This document shows positions 25,044 to 37,304 of a DNA stretch of 58,438 bases, in pieces; positions within the stretch are counted from its first letter, which is position 1, and each line of letters begins with the position of its first letter. The notes under the pieces are model-generated. The model did not search any database and was not told where the DNA came from. It was given only the letters and a program-made list of their open reading frames with translations. Source of the DNA: Pholiota molesta (taxonomy: Eukaryota > Basidiomycota > Agaricomycetes > Agaricales > Strophariaceae); the NCBI GenBank assembly GCA_014925825.1, contig JACGCK010000255.1, positions 1 to 58,438 on the forward strand. The letters run 5' to 3'. A program made the position numbers and the translations under genes.

Positions 25044-27439
25044 CTATTCGTACACAAAACCATCAAACATTGGCATTCCGCATTGTGGGTCAATCCAATC
25101 TAGGCCGAGAATTTCGAAGACCTCCTCTTCGCTACGCGGGACGAGCAGTTTGCTATCGTGCCGACGAGTTCTATGGACAGACGATCAGTCAAAGAGTCAT
25201 TCAAGACCGATAATCGATCGAATACTGACAAGCCTGAACTATCGAACTTCATACCCCTGCAGATGATAACAGATCAATAACAAATAACCATTTAGGAATT
25301 TGCCAATATACTTCTCTGCCTTAGCCCAAGACCTCAAATCGCGCTCGAACAGCCTAGATCCGACCTGAACAATTCCGCAAGATCAGAAAATGCTGCGATA
25401 CCCAACTTCCAACTCGAATATATGCTTACCAACCAACCACGGCCGTCCAATACGCTTGAGGCGAGGCGAAGATCAAGTCGAGACGGCGATGCAAGCGACG
25501 CTGCTTGTCATCGTCCGCTGGCGGCAATTGGAAGACGGTCAAGGCTTTCTCCAACGAATCCCAGTGCTCTGTGCGGAGGGCGTTGTGTGCGTGGAAACTG
25601 GAGAGATCTGGAAGAATCCCGTGTCAGTTGCCGAGGAAGCAGACTAGAGAGCGATGAAATGAGCACATACGCATTACTTGCTTCACCATTCCTGAAAATG
25701 GATAAAAAGCTCAGAAAAAAGTACCGCACATAACAAAAACGGGACACTCACCTCGCGCATGCAGATGCTTCGTAAACTTCGCACACACCCCTTCAAATCT
25801 GCTCCCCATGCTCCCAATCCGAATGGGTGATCACGATATCCACGTCGTTGCTCTCCGGCTTCCCCCTCCGGTGCCCGCCCGCCACCGTGCCCACGCACCC
25901 CGGCTGCAGTGCGTCCAGCTCCGCCATCACCACGCGGCGCATCTCCTCGACCTCCGCGCGCGGGATGGGCACCGCGAAGTCCTCCCGCAGCGCGAGCGCG
26001 ATCTGCACGGACATGTCCGGGAGCTTGCCCTTCACCGCCGCCTTCTTGCCCCGCCGTCCAGGCCGAGCATCGCCTCGAGCGTCGTGGGGATGCGCTGCCC
26101 GTTCGGGGTGGTGGCGGCGTCGGGTGGGGCGAGGACGTTCGGGGTGACGTCGTAGTAGCGCTCGAGGTCGTCGATGGTGCGCAGGCCGCGCTCGTAGAGC
26201 GTGCGCGCGGTGGTGGGGCCGATGCCGTAGACCGAGGCGAAGCGGATAGGGATTGGAAGCGTTCTGATTCTTGCGTTTCGCCTGGAGTGCGACGGAAAAT
26301 TAAAATGGACTTTGTGAGCAGAAGGGCGTGTGCGTACGGGTCTCTTTGATGAAACCATTTTGCATGAATTCTTTGATCTAGAGAATGTTAAACATTATTT
26401 CAAACCATGGGAAATAACAGAAGAGCAGCGGCATGCCTTGGAGAGGGTTTTAGCGCCCAAGCCAGGTAGTTTGACCACGTCTCTTTCATAGGTTTCTTTT
26501 GTAATGAGATATGGATAGGCTATAAAATAGATGAGCGTTTCAGCAACAACATAGTCAATATCTCTCACATTTTATAATCTAAATTTCTCGTCAGTAAGTA
26601 CGCTCCATTGACTAAGCGCAAGGCACATACAGCCACTGATTTCTCATAGCTCAGCGCACTCATATTATTTCCCTCCAGATCCCTCGCGCGGTTCAGAATG
26701 CCCAGCTCAACCGCAAGCTTCTGATTGGGACACACCAAAGGCGACGCGCGCTCGCAGGCGTACTTTGCACGCCATTTGCTAAACACACGGGGGTTTGTCG
26801 GCCTAAAGCTGGGCGCGTCGTCCTTTTGCTGTGGAGGTGGAGGCGACACAGACGCGGAGGACGACGCCTGAGACTCGCTTTTACCCTCAGACTCGGGACA
26901 GTGCTCCACTGTCGCGTCGTGCAATTCGCGGAGTGCTGCGAAGCCGCCGCATGCGACTGGCCTGCCCTCTTTCACGGACTCGCGGAGCCAGTCGGGCGTC
27001 ACGATGGGCTTTTGTTTCTGTACAATTATGTTTCAGCCTTGCGATTGCCACACGCGGAACGCGATTCTGTGACTGACCGCTATACTCCAATTGACATGCC
27101 TCTGCAATCGCCTCCTCATCCTAATTGCGGTGACGATGATATCCGCGTCTTCGACGACGGAGCAAAGTTGCAGTGCTAGTACGCCGCTCGGGTCAGTGTG
27201 CTGCTCGATCGCGTTGAAGAGCTCGCGGATGGTTTTTCGTCGAGCTTTTCTTGCACGATGTATACTTTGAGTACTTTGTGGTGGGTGTCGCTCTCGTCGG
27301 GGGAACTGCCCGCAGAGGTCGAGCGGATGCGGGGGCGCTTGCGCGCAGGAGACCTTGTGGAAGATGTATGTGATTCGGATGCAGAAGATGCAGTAGACGG
27401 CGATTCAGAGCGTGTTGCAGCAGAGGGCCGTTTGGGCAT
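25044..27439 (-). CDS. POL4: Family-X DNA polymerase with BRCT domain (Pol4/lambda-like)
   Basis: Gap-filling polymerase of non-homologous end joining and base-excision repair in the nucleus. Exons in coding order: 27078-27439, 26631-27017, 26437-26519, 26338-26377, 25752-26281, 25430-25607, 25312-25364, 25230-25256, 25044-25170. A basic Ser-rich start (RSPARKRPRIRS) leads to a BRCT domain (VEDADIIVTA, PIVTPDWLRESVKEG). Next is the 8-kDa domain with helix-hairpin-helix (VVKLPGLGAKTLSKIKEF) and fingers (SVYGIGPTTARTLYERGLRT). The palm carries RRGKPESNDVDIVIT with two catalytic Asp, and RRLDLIF with the third. The intron 26378-26436 starts with GC. Single bases are missing near 27235, 26242, 26050 and 25364. 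A further slip lies near 25795, and the phase between exons 2 and 3 does not match. With these fixed it is about 597 aa. Confidence 0.88.
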
Positions 27440-28557
27440 GGTGGTGCGAAGTCATGAGTGTTTGGGTCATTCCGTAATGACCAGGAGGTCTCGGAGGTGT
27501 GGTGAACTGGACGGATGACATGTTGGATTTGTCCTTGTTTCTCCCCTATAGGAATGGGACGCCCGTCCATGGCCAACAAAAACAAAAGGCACTGTGCCTT
27601 GATCATTGATTGTGGCACGAGCGCTGAGTGGTCCTGGCGTCAAGTGATCTAGATTCCAAGTTGCTCCCCATGGGAACAGAGAGGCTCTCAGCTGTTGCGG
27701 GTACGAGGTTCTGCGCGTGTCAAGTCGACTGGAATAAGAGTGGTGTAGCGTTGCGGGATGACATGTTCCCTTTGTCCTTGTTTCGTCCAGAAGGTATGGG
27801 GAACTGTTATCTTATCTCGGCCGGCGAATTACTTGGCAAGGATGGCGACTTGGTCACCTCATCATGGGCATGCTTTTCGCTGAGCACTCAGCCACTCAGA
27901 GGAGTCTGGGTAATAGCGGACAGTGCTAGTGATGTATGCATGTAGTGACCTATGTAGACCAGGGTGTTCTATAGAAGGGACTGATGAGTCAACCATAGAT
28001 TGATCATCGCGGTGATTACCATCTAGAAAATTTGCGGACCATCGTGCGACACTCTTACGAAGAAATGGATTTTTTGCGCGACTATGTACACGAATTTTTT
28101 AAATGGGGAGAATTTCCAGATTACTCCTCGTCGTCGTTACATGGTGATGACGATTGCAATCAAAAATCAGAAGACGAGTAACTAGATACCGAAAAATGCC
28201 GATGAGTTTTGCACTCTTGGGTCGCGCGACCCGCAACAGCCCTCGCGCGCGACCAGGCGCGACCCGCACAACTTGAGCGGAAAGCTCGGGTGTTTGCATG
28301 TATGTATCGGGAGCGGCCGGGAATCTGCAGCACGTCTTCCGTCTCCAATGTTGTCCGTCGGGACCAAAGATGTGGCCAAAAAGTAACGGACTCCGGAGCT
28401 GGGATTGGCGCAATGTAAGGGCGTGGAAAAGTGTTGGTGTAATAGGAAATCAATATAAGTGAGTAAATGAGATGTCAAACCTGCTACTCTGATATCTCTG
28501 CCCCCTCCCCCAAGGCTCCATCTCCCCTGTCCCCGCCCGCCTCGCCGCCTCTCCCTC
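27440..28557. other. Divergent intergenic region
   Basis: It separates the polymerase (minus) from NMNAT (plus). It includes an imperfect direct repeat (27513-27558 and 27756-27800). A plus-strand open frame across 27628-27945 has no recognised motif. GC-rich and C-rich stretches near 28220-28270 and 28500-28555 probably belong to the NMNAT promoter and 5' UTR. Confidence 0.5.
27513..27800. repeat. Imperfect direct repeat, ~45 bp, 243 bp apart
   Basis: GGATGACATGTT followed by TTTGTCCTTGTTTC occurs at 27513 and again at 27756, with similar flanks ending in GG-ATGGG. It suggests an old local duplication. Confidence 0.6.
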
Positions 28558-29806
28558 ATGGCCACCACCCACCTCACCGAGTCCTTCACAAACCCCCAAA
28601 TTATTCCTTTCCCCACCATCGTCTGCAAAAAGTCCTCAACAACCCCGACAAGACGCCAATTGTGCTCGTAGCATGTGGCTCCTTCAGCCCTGTCACCTAC
28701 CTACATCTCCGCATGTTCGAGATGGCCAAGGACTACGTTCGACAGAACACCGATTTCGAGATTATGGGGGCTATCTCAGTCCTGTTAGCGACATGTACAA
28801 AAAACCCGGGTTGCTCAGTGCGCACCATCGGTATGTCTTCCTTTCACAATCCTTTCTTTGTCAGACCGTACAGCATTGCTATCTTTTGCTCTTGTCCTGC
28901 CGAAGAGATTAGACGGCTCTGCGCGCCTTCTCTGGACATTATCTATCTGAAATGTCCCATTTCGGGAATCATTCCGGGTCGTATGACGCGATTGCCTGGC
29001 GATTCCACCCTGAATGGTCGTATTCCTTACCATCACACTCTCATGCTCCAAAATAAGTATCAGCAATGGCTGATATCCTTCCTTTCTAGGGTGAATATGT
29101 GCAGACTGGCGGCAGAAGACTCAGAAACATGGCTCATGGTCGATACATGGGAGGCTTTCCAATCATACCAGCGCACAGCCATTGTGCTCGACCACTTTGA
29201 TCATGAGATCAACACGGTCCTCGGAGGTGTCCGCACGCGAGACGGCGAACAACGAAAGGTCCGCGTGATGCTGCTGGCCGGGTCAGATCTCATTTCCACC
29301 ATGAGCGAGCCGGGCGTATGGAGTTATTGTGATGTTCGTCGGCCCTCGTCCTTTTCAGCGCTCGTTTTGACGCTCATCTCGCGCTTCTGTTCCGTGTAGC
29401 TCGAACATATCCTGGGGCGCTACGGTGCGATGATCATAGAACGTGCAGGCACAGGAATGGATCAAGCTACCGACAGTCTCGCGCGTTGGCGACACAATAT
29501 CTACCTAATTTCACAGCTAATTCAAAACGATGTGTCCAGTACGAAGGTGTGTGGAATCTGCACGGATGATGTATATTCCTGCAGGCTTTCTAACGCCTGA
29601 TGTATAATTAGGTCCGCCTCTTCCTGCGGAGAGGGCTCTCCGTTCGTTATCTATTACCGCATTCTGTGGTGGACTACATCGAGCAAAACGGCCTTTACCA
29701 AGATGAGACAACCCCAAATGCCACCCAAGATAAAGGCCAAGACAAGGAAAAGGGAACGGAAAGAGAGCCTACGCCATCGGGAGAATCTAAGCGGGAGGTC
29801 CAATAG
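28558..29806 (+). CDS. NMA1: Nicotinamide mononucleotide adenylyltransferase
   Basis: Joins NMN (or nicotinate mononucleotide) with ATP to make NAD (or deamido-NAD), the central step of NAD synthesis. Exons: 28558-28830, 29090-29333, 29400-29546, 29612-29806. Visible are the nucleotide-binding GSFSPVTYLHLRMFE with the H-x-x-H-like region, then DYVRQNTDFEIMG, HHRVNMCRLAAEDSETW and WEAFQSYQRTAIVLDHFDHE. These are followed by VMLLAGSDLISTM, GRYGAMIIERAG and the family ISSTKVR-type motif as VSSTKVRLFLRRGLSVRYL. The Lys/Glu-rich tail is not conserved. Intron 1 (259 nt) is longer than its neighbours. Two single bases are missing, near 28604 and in the G run ending at 28770; with both the protein is 286 aa. 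The start ATG at 28558 gives MATTHLTES. Confidence 0.92.
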
Positions 29807-31471
29807 CCTTTTATATGACAAATACCTGTGGGACGGGGGAGTGTAAAAGGGTTAGAGGGCTACTTGTGCTTGTGCGTGTTTTCTTGGTTTATGCTCTCTT
29901 TTCTATCAGCTATCGAGTGGACGAGTTTCTCATTATTATTTGCTTTGTGATGGCGTGTTAGATGCGCGATGTTGAATTACTAAATGTATGGATGTATACA
30001 ATATTCGAAGCGAAATGTATTGGGCCGGGACGGTTTGCACGCGTGTTTCCTACCCCATCTGCGAATGTGTTCCGACCCGGGCGGTAAGGGGATTGACATT
30101 GGATGGCTCTCCGTTTTACAGGTCCTTACTGTCAATCTTCAACGCCACCCACTAGGCCGTATCTCCTCTGGTCTGATTTCGTTTGAATTATCTACATGAT
30201 GAATCCAAATAACGGTCACCTTATTTCCTCTAGATTGCTTGCAGCTGAAATAATGTTGGCTGTCGACTTATCTTATCTGGCCTATTAGAAGCCACGAAAG
30301 AAGCGCCCTCACCTCTCAGCCCTTGCCTTCGGGCCCACGCGGACGATTTGCAAGCTGCAGGCGCGGATCTGCATCAGACGCCTCCTACTCTCCATAAATC
30401 CACCCCCGGCCAAATGCTCGGAAGGCGACGTTCCGAGAACTGTCATCCGAAAGCTGCGATCTCGAGCCTCGGGCTGCCGATGGCGAGCTACTTCAGCGCT
30501 TCAGCTCTGATAGGCTGAATAACATGCTGCACACAGGTTTAGGAGGACGGCGCTCCGGCTCCGGCGTAGCAAGTTTGCTTGTGTGCTACGCCACTGTTGA
30601 TGCGAGCTGATGCTGGGCGCCAGGAGGCTGGCCAGATGATGATGCCCTCGATGTGGCTTGTTCGATCTCGGTCAGAGTGTGCTCATCACTTTTAGTTCAT
30701 CTAGGCACCGAGCGGGAGTAGCCTGTTCGTTGAGGGAGATGAATGCCGCGAACACACTCTTTTCGAGGTGAGGATCAATGTAACAATATCTTAGTTGTTT
30801 GACTTTTGTGACCTCATGAAAATTTGTGAAGTACATAGGACCTGCAGTGTCCATTCTGACGGGCCGATGACGAGGCTGAACTTGTAGCTTGAATATACAT
30901 CAAGCTTCTCGGTGCGTCGCCCATACCGCTGCACTCGGGCCCTTTCACAAGATGCGCGCTTAGAGTCAGTGGTAGTCCCGGCTGAAAAACCAGCGGGCGA
31001 CGTGAACTGTCTCTGCTCTCTCCTATATGTGCGTCAGGCACGTACTGGCCTCGTTTGGGTCAAATGTCATCAGAGATGGTTTGATTGCTCATCGCTTTGC
31101 AGCCTCAGCTTGGACTTCTTTTCCATCTATCTTCGGACATGCATGTGCAGGGGTCCACCCTTCTTGGTGGATAGTCTGCAGATGGCCTATAGTCTGATGA
31201 GGCTGATGCGAAGTTCGAACTCGGAGTCAAGTCGAATCTCTAGGTTCTTTGGCGCTCAGGTGACTGCGGGGCCCGCCTTACCTTCGAATCAGGCTTCGCG
31301 GCTTCTTACTTGCCTTTCAAAGTGTACGCTTTATGAAGGGCTATTTTTGACGCGCACGCTAGAGGTATAAGAACACGTCAGGAAAGTTAGTTGAGAGTCG
31401 ACCGAAGATTGGCTTCACTCCTCATATTGCGATATCACTAGGTTTTCATTCATCTCCAACGCTCGATCCAA
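29807..31471. other. Intergenic, no supported gene
   Basis: The stretch 30300-30660 is GC-richer with CTTCAGCGCTTCAG-like motifs. Short open frames on the minus strand (30672-30854, 30814-31041) and plus strand (30912-31370) carry no known motif. Confidence 0.45.
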
Positions 31472-33665
31472 ATGTTCCCCGCGAGGTGTCGTTCGACGAC
31501 ATCGGCCGTCGATAACAAAGCCGATTCTCTCGAAAGAGAGTCCGACATCGAGACTCTGCCTCCAGCTCTCAGCGACCAAGAGAAGGATCGCAGGATTAGG
31601 GCTATCATGTAAGTGGACTGTTACATCGCTCTTTGTGTTCGTCTCCTGAACGTCGCCCTCTGCCCGTTTTTCTTCAGGCGTAGAGTCGATTGGCGAATGC
31701 TGCCGCTTCTTGGGGTCCTTTCAGCACTTTCGTTAATTGACCGATCAAACCTTGGTTTAGCGCGCACCGCTGGAATGGATCATGATCTGGTAAGCATTGA
31801 ATTTATGAAATGTTGTTCATCACGACACCGCGTTGACTGCATGAACGTTCGTTTCCAGCATTTGGGTGTTGGAGCGCGATATAGCATCGTATCTTCCATA
31901 TATTTCATCCCTTATGTCCTACTGTGAGTGCCTGTACTCTTCCTTACATTGTATCACTCGTAATATTTTTCTTCTGTGTAGTCAACTCCCGAGCAACCTG
32001 TTTCTCCGAAAACTAGGCGTTATTCACTACTTGTCTTTTTTGGTTGTAGCCTGGGGTGCGGTTCAATTTAGCATGGGTTTCGTACCTTCCTGGGGATATT
32101 TGTGCCTCACCAGAGTGCTCTTGGGTGTATTTGAGGTGTGAATCCCATAGTTCTCCCAGTTTTCTGAAATTTCTGAAGCGTTCAACTTTGCAGGCGGGAT
32201 TTTTCCCAGCCATGGTGTATATCATCACGACGTGGTATACGCGCTATGAAGTGCAGAAAAGGTCAAATTTATCCCTTTTATTTACCGGTACAACCAATGT
32301 ATCTCACATGTTGATCTTGTAGACTCGCGGCATTCTATTTGATTGGGGTTTTTGTCGGCGGGTTCAGTGCCATCTTCGCCTATGTGCTGACGCTCCTCGG
32401 TGGGAAATTTGGGTTACCTGCGTGGTCCTGGGTCTTTGTAAGTCTTCTGGAATGACTTTTCTCGTGTCTGCTCCCAAAGCTGATTATGAAACATAATATG
32501 CAGATCATTGAGGGCCTTATCACCATGGTATTCGGGATTATCGCCTGGTTCTTCTTACCCGCCTTTCCAGACCAGAACACTTTCTTATCCGCTGAAGATA
32601 CCGCTATCGTTCTCCGTCGGGTCGAGCAAGACCGTGGCGACTCGGTACCGGATGCTCTGACAATGAGCGTCTTGATCAAGCATCTGCAGGATTGGAAGCT
32701 TTGGGCCATCGGTACGGCTCCGCGAAAGGGTTTTCTCGAGGCTGAGTGCCACAACGTTACTGATTAATCTTCAAGGTTTGATGTATATGTGCGCTGCTAC
32801 GCCAGCATACGCGATCAGGTAATTGAAATTTCATCTTATCGTGAGCAATAAATTTACATTGGATTGTTTAGTTTTTTATCACCATCATCCTCCGAGGGAT
32901 GGGCTGGAATGAAACGTCTTCGTTGCTACTGGTTCGTAGAATATCAACTCTATTGGATTGGGTTAATTGTTGGGCTAAAATTTTTTTATTCTAGACGGCT
33001 CCTCCTTATATCTTCGCGGTCAGATAACATCACTCATCAGGAAAAGCTATCTCCTCCCTGACTTCAACATCATCATATTAGGCTTTCAGTATTATGTTTT
33101 TCGCCTGGATTGCAGATAAATATCGTCAAAGAGCTGCCATAATTGCCATCCAGGCGGTAATCACGATAATCGGCATGGTTATGGCTGGTTACTTGCGCAA
33201 TCCAGGTGGTCGATACACAGGTGTGTAATTGCCTCCTTCAATGCCTCGTCATTCTGATCCATTCGAATAGGCATCTTTCTGGCGAATGCGGGTTCTGCGG
33301 GCTGTATCCCTGGAATTCTCGCCTATGTAAGTGCTGAAGGTGCAGGCAAAGACCAAATATCATTAATGGAGTTATACGCACCCTAGTCTTCCAACAACGT
33401 CGTCTCCCATACGAAACGAGCAGTTTCGACTGCTATAATTGTCTCCTTTGGTGGAATAGGAGGGATCTTCGCGAGCCTCGTTTTCCGCCAGGTGGATTTC
33501 CCGACTTATCGTCCAGGCATATACGCGACGATAGCCTGTCAGCTGCTCATGCTTATTTTGCTCGGTATCACGACGCTTCACTATCGGAACAAGAACAAGA
33601 GTATCCGCGAAGGAACGGCGAGCAGTCCTCTCGAAGGTCAGATTGGCTTCTTGTACACCCTGTAA
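31472..33665 (+). CDS. MFS transporter, ACS family (Dal5/TNA1-like)
   Basis: Plasma-membrane anion:cation symporter family that imports nicotinate, allantoate, pantothenate, biotin and similar acids. Thirteen exons: 31472-31608, 31678-31789, 31859-31923, 31982-32135, 32194-32261, 32323-32437, 32504-32711, 32776-32818, 32872-32931, 32995-33018, 33082-33220, 33271-33326, 33387-33665. An acidic cytosolic N terminus precedes DWRMLPLLGVLSALSLIDRS, the usual first helix and DRSN motif. Next are YFIPYVLLQLPSNLFLRKLG, RVLLGVFEAGFFPAMVYIIT, a central charged loop, and six more helices ending at LEGQIGFLYTL, a typical family C terminus. One T is missing from the T run at 32872-32877; with it the protein is 486 aa. 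It lies 1.7 kb downstream of NMNAT on the same strand, which fits nicotinate uptake, but the substrate cannot be read from sequence. Confidence 0.92.
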
Positions 33666-33961
33666 ACAATTCAGGAGAAGCCATTGAATGAAGGAGGCGA
33701 GAATGCTACTCAGATGCCTTTATGATCTGCAGCGGTAGGACCGCATCGGCCACGTACATAGGTTAGTAATTGCGCTACCAATACCCCTATTGAGGCAGCA
33801 TGTCGTGTATTGTGTCAGAGGTTTAAACCGTGCTGGTCGATAGAAAACAGTATGAAGATCCGACATCTGATGCACTTTCGTCGCGGAGTGTTTGACTTGT
33901 CTGAAGACTCGAAGAATCTTGAGGTCTTGAGGGAGTACTAATTCCGATCGGGTGAGTGCTG

Positions 33962-33994
33962 GCGCTGAGCGCTGATGCGCTGATGCGCTGATGC
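33962..33994. repeat. GCGCTGA(TG) short tandem array
   Basis: GCGCTGA recurs four times here with 8-9 bp spacing and contains AGCGCT palindromes. Relatives occur at 35954-35970 (GCGCTGAGCGCTGA), 37137-37156 (CGCTTAG three times), 3318-3333 and 3461-3473. Confidence 0.75.
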
Positions 33995-36806
33995 CGTGGA
34001 TTCGCTTGAAAGCCCGTCCTCCGTGGGAAATCCTTCTTGTTCATTTCTCACAACACGTCGATTTCGCCAGCAGGGCAACCATAGAAGAGACCATGTACAT
34101 CTCCTGCATATATCCACTATAAGATGCCTTTCAAGTCTCAATGTCAAGCTCAGAGATAAAGCCGTATCCATACGAGATAGCTCATACAGCGATCTTGGAG
34201 CATGGTCAGGGAATTCATCTGAGCATCGGCTTGAATCAAGTTGAGTAAAAAGGCTTGGAATTTGAATGGCTTGAAGTTTGAGAATGGTGCATATTCTATA
34301 TCGAATACGAAACATGCATTCGGGCCTCCAACACCTTTGTGAGTGCATAAATATTTCAATCAAGGATGTCGCATTTGACTTCGCTGCAGGATCTGAATGG
34401 TGCTCATGAACGATCTACGAAGCCAAGACTTTGGCTGCAGATTGAGCAAACCCAATTCTTCCTTTCGAAACTGGCGACTTCTACAAGAACCTCTCTGTCT
34501 TGACGTGTCTATTGTCGCCTATCTTTCTCTCTCAGCCAGACCTATCCCCCGAAACGACCGCCCTGCTATGTCATTACAAGATACCAGCATTGCAAGGCCA
34601 GCTCGGCTTCTATTTCACTCTATGAGAATCTCACAGGATTATCACGTACACCAGACCATGTTATGACTTACAAATGCGCAATGACAGACACAGCGTTCGA
34701 ACTTGTCGCCCGAATGTAATTCGTGGGCTGGCTCGTTGCCAAATCTTGCAGTGAGCTCTTCATCAAATGATAGGTTCGATATCAAACGGTGAAAGCTCGC
34801 TACCTTCTCTCCTGTACCTAACGACCTGTGTCTGCAAAGCGGATTCACCTTGAGAAATTGTTTCTCGCACAGGAAACGCGGTTAATTATATCATACACTC
34901 TCGGAGGAATGCAACGGTCCGGTGAGAGGTAAACATGTCCTGAACAACCTAATCTCAGAGCAACGACATATAGCGACATATCCAGCTTCTTGTCCATGAT
35001 CTTCGGAAAGCGTGATGATTTAGGAAATTCGCGAAAGGTTTTCATACTCACATAAACTGCGTCTAATGTTCATGTCCTTCAATCATTGCGAACTCCAAAA
35101 TGGTCAGTCGTTATTTCACTATTTGACTTTGCTTTACTTACGTGAAAATCGAATCTTTGCAGTTGCTTTGCAGTACCCATATTCCCACCCCATCCCTTCA
35201 AATGTCAATCTTTCCACTGTTCCTTAAATCAGGATGTTCCTAGCAATTCTAAATCGATCGCGAACCTCGAACGTGGCTGAACAATCCTATAAGTGTCCTT
35301 TAAACTCTTCAAGAATTCACTCACAGCTGTGTCTATTTTAGGTTCTATATGATCACGGGAATTCTCCGATATCTCCTGAAGAAACTTCTGTTAACAGCTT
35401 GATAACTATGAACTGAACATCATGTTCATAACTAGACCGTGAATTCTCGCAAATATCACCCGGATGATGTTGTCGTCCTGATCTCGGACTTTTGCCGCCC
35501 ACGAGGAAGGATTTCATGCTCAACAATGACGGCATTCGCTTTCGTTCAGACTTATAAATACACATCCTCAAAATTTTGTCCCTTCCAGGCAAATTTTTCC
35601 CTCTGTACTAAGTCGTTTTCCCGAATCAACGAACTTGACCTCCTGGCCGCAGTATCGGTGCGCCCATCAAGTATCACATTACCATGGACATCCTCGGATA
35701 TGCTCAAAGGAATCGCCTTCAGCTCGCAACACCCCGCAAGTGGACTTATTGTAATTGCCAGCTAAACAGCGAAATATCAAGCAGCGCGAAGCCTCTTACC
35801 TTGTCTTACCTTCGACGTCAGTTAGAAGTGCTTACACTCACTAGACCTAGTAGCTGGATGCACAAGTTGTAAGTGTCTACTCTTAACTTGCAGTCCCTGA
35901 CCTAACGCATCGTCTTTCTGGGTTTCATCTGGAATAACAAAATTGACGGTGGGCGCTGAGCGCTGAACGGCAACCTGACCGGTGGACCGTTGAAGGATGT
36001 TCTAGTACAAGCACCCCAATTACAAAGTTGGTTCTTCCTATCGCGACGGCTCCTCCTCAGGCAGAGGGTGCTCTTTCAGTATAACATCGGCACTCGGGCC
36101 CAAGGCACTGCATTCTCAGTGGACGATATCGGATCAGCCTATTAGGTGATTCTCGTCCGTTGATATTTTTACGAGGTCTATTCAGGCTTGCAGCATCAGT
36201 CTAGTCCCAAATGGCCGCTGGAGACTTGATATAAAGCGTGAGCTCTGAGCTCAACAGTTCGAGCGCAAGTATAGCCAAGACCCGCCTACTACCCATTCCC
36301 GCCGGGCCGATGTCGGATTTCGCGCGACATTGTAAATGTAAGAAGCTTTTGAGAACATGATGCATGATGTTATCTGAAATTTAGAGTCCTCGACATTGGC
36401 TGAAGGGCACGAAATTCCCACTTGACGGATGGAACGTTGCATATCGCCGTACGCCATGCACTGCTCCTGATGCTACACGGTACGAATGTGCCGAGCGACC
36501 CCAGTGCTTGCCGGAAATTGCGCCACGGCTGTCCGAGTCGTACTGCGCGTTGACATTCCTATCCCGACGGACACCCAAGTTGCTCTCCAAGCTGTGATGA
36601 GGGGTCGGTGATTGTGTACTGGCATAATGGCATATTCTACCTGTTATCTTGGCGGTGCAATAGGATTTACTTATCTATTCCCTGCCTTGATCGTTCGGCG
36701 GTCAGTTCAGACTCGCGGGTTTCGACGACGCCTGGATCAGATACCATCTCAGTTGAAGGTGAGCTCTCATGAAGCTGCTTCAAATTTGAGGACGAAGATA
36801 AGATCT

Positions 36807-36834
36807 GACAATGGTGGTTGGACAATGGTGGTTG
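36807..36834. repeat. Perfect 14-bp tandem duplication
   Basis: GACAATGGTGGTTG is present twice head to tail. Confidence 0.85.
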
Positions 36835-37136
36835 GCTGCCAGAGATAACATATCATCTAGACTTTGGGACAACTTTGAAGTTTGTATCACACAGTATCGT
36901 TTACGACCTCTTTCACTGATCGCGATATGATCATGAACTAACAATGATTGTGTCAAGATTATGGAATCGATGGTCATTCGTATATACCTCTCTTCAATTC
37001 GAGATATTCAATTCAAGCCCAAGCTCTAGTATTCTACGAATACCGAGCAATCTGCCATGCTGAAAAGAGTATTTTTAGAAGCGTCTGGCGCGTCGGCCAC
37101 CATCATCTTATCACAGGCAGATCACAGGCAAGTCGT

Positions 37137-37156
37137 CGCTTAGCGCTTAGCGCTTA
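37137..37156. repeat. CGCTTAG triplet repeat
   Basis: Three copies of CGCTTA(G) form overlapping AGCGCT palindromes, preceded by ATCACAGGCA twice. Confidence 0.7.
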
Positions 37157-37304
37157 TCACGCAAATAAAATGCGTCAGCTTCGATGGTTTGGCCACTGAA
37201 AACTGCGTGGATAAAAATCAGCTCTTACGATTAGAATTTTCTCAATCAAGAACACAAACGCGACCTCGAAACACATTAATATGGAAATAATTGAGCTACA
37301 ATAT

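Larger units (their letters stand above)
33666..37304. other. Gene desert, left part
   Basis: No supported gene. AGCGCT-based short repeats lie at 33962-33994 and 35954-35970, with related cgcttag triplets at 37137-37156. A perfect 14-bp tandem pair lies at 36807-36834. Open frames are short, scattered and without motifs. Confidence 0.5.

Noticed and set aside
26602..26611. 10-nt microexon candidate in the polymerase junction
   Set aside because: Its length would fix the phase, but the upstream intron would be only 19 nt, too short to splice, and the residues do not match the family.
27628..27945. 106-codon plus-strand frame upstream of NMNAT
   Set aside because: No homology recognised, and part of it is made by an imperfect direct repeat.
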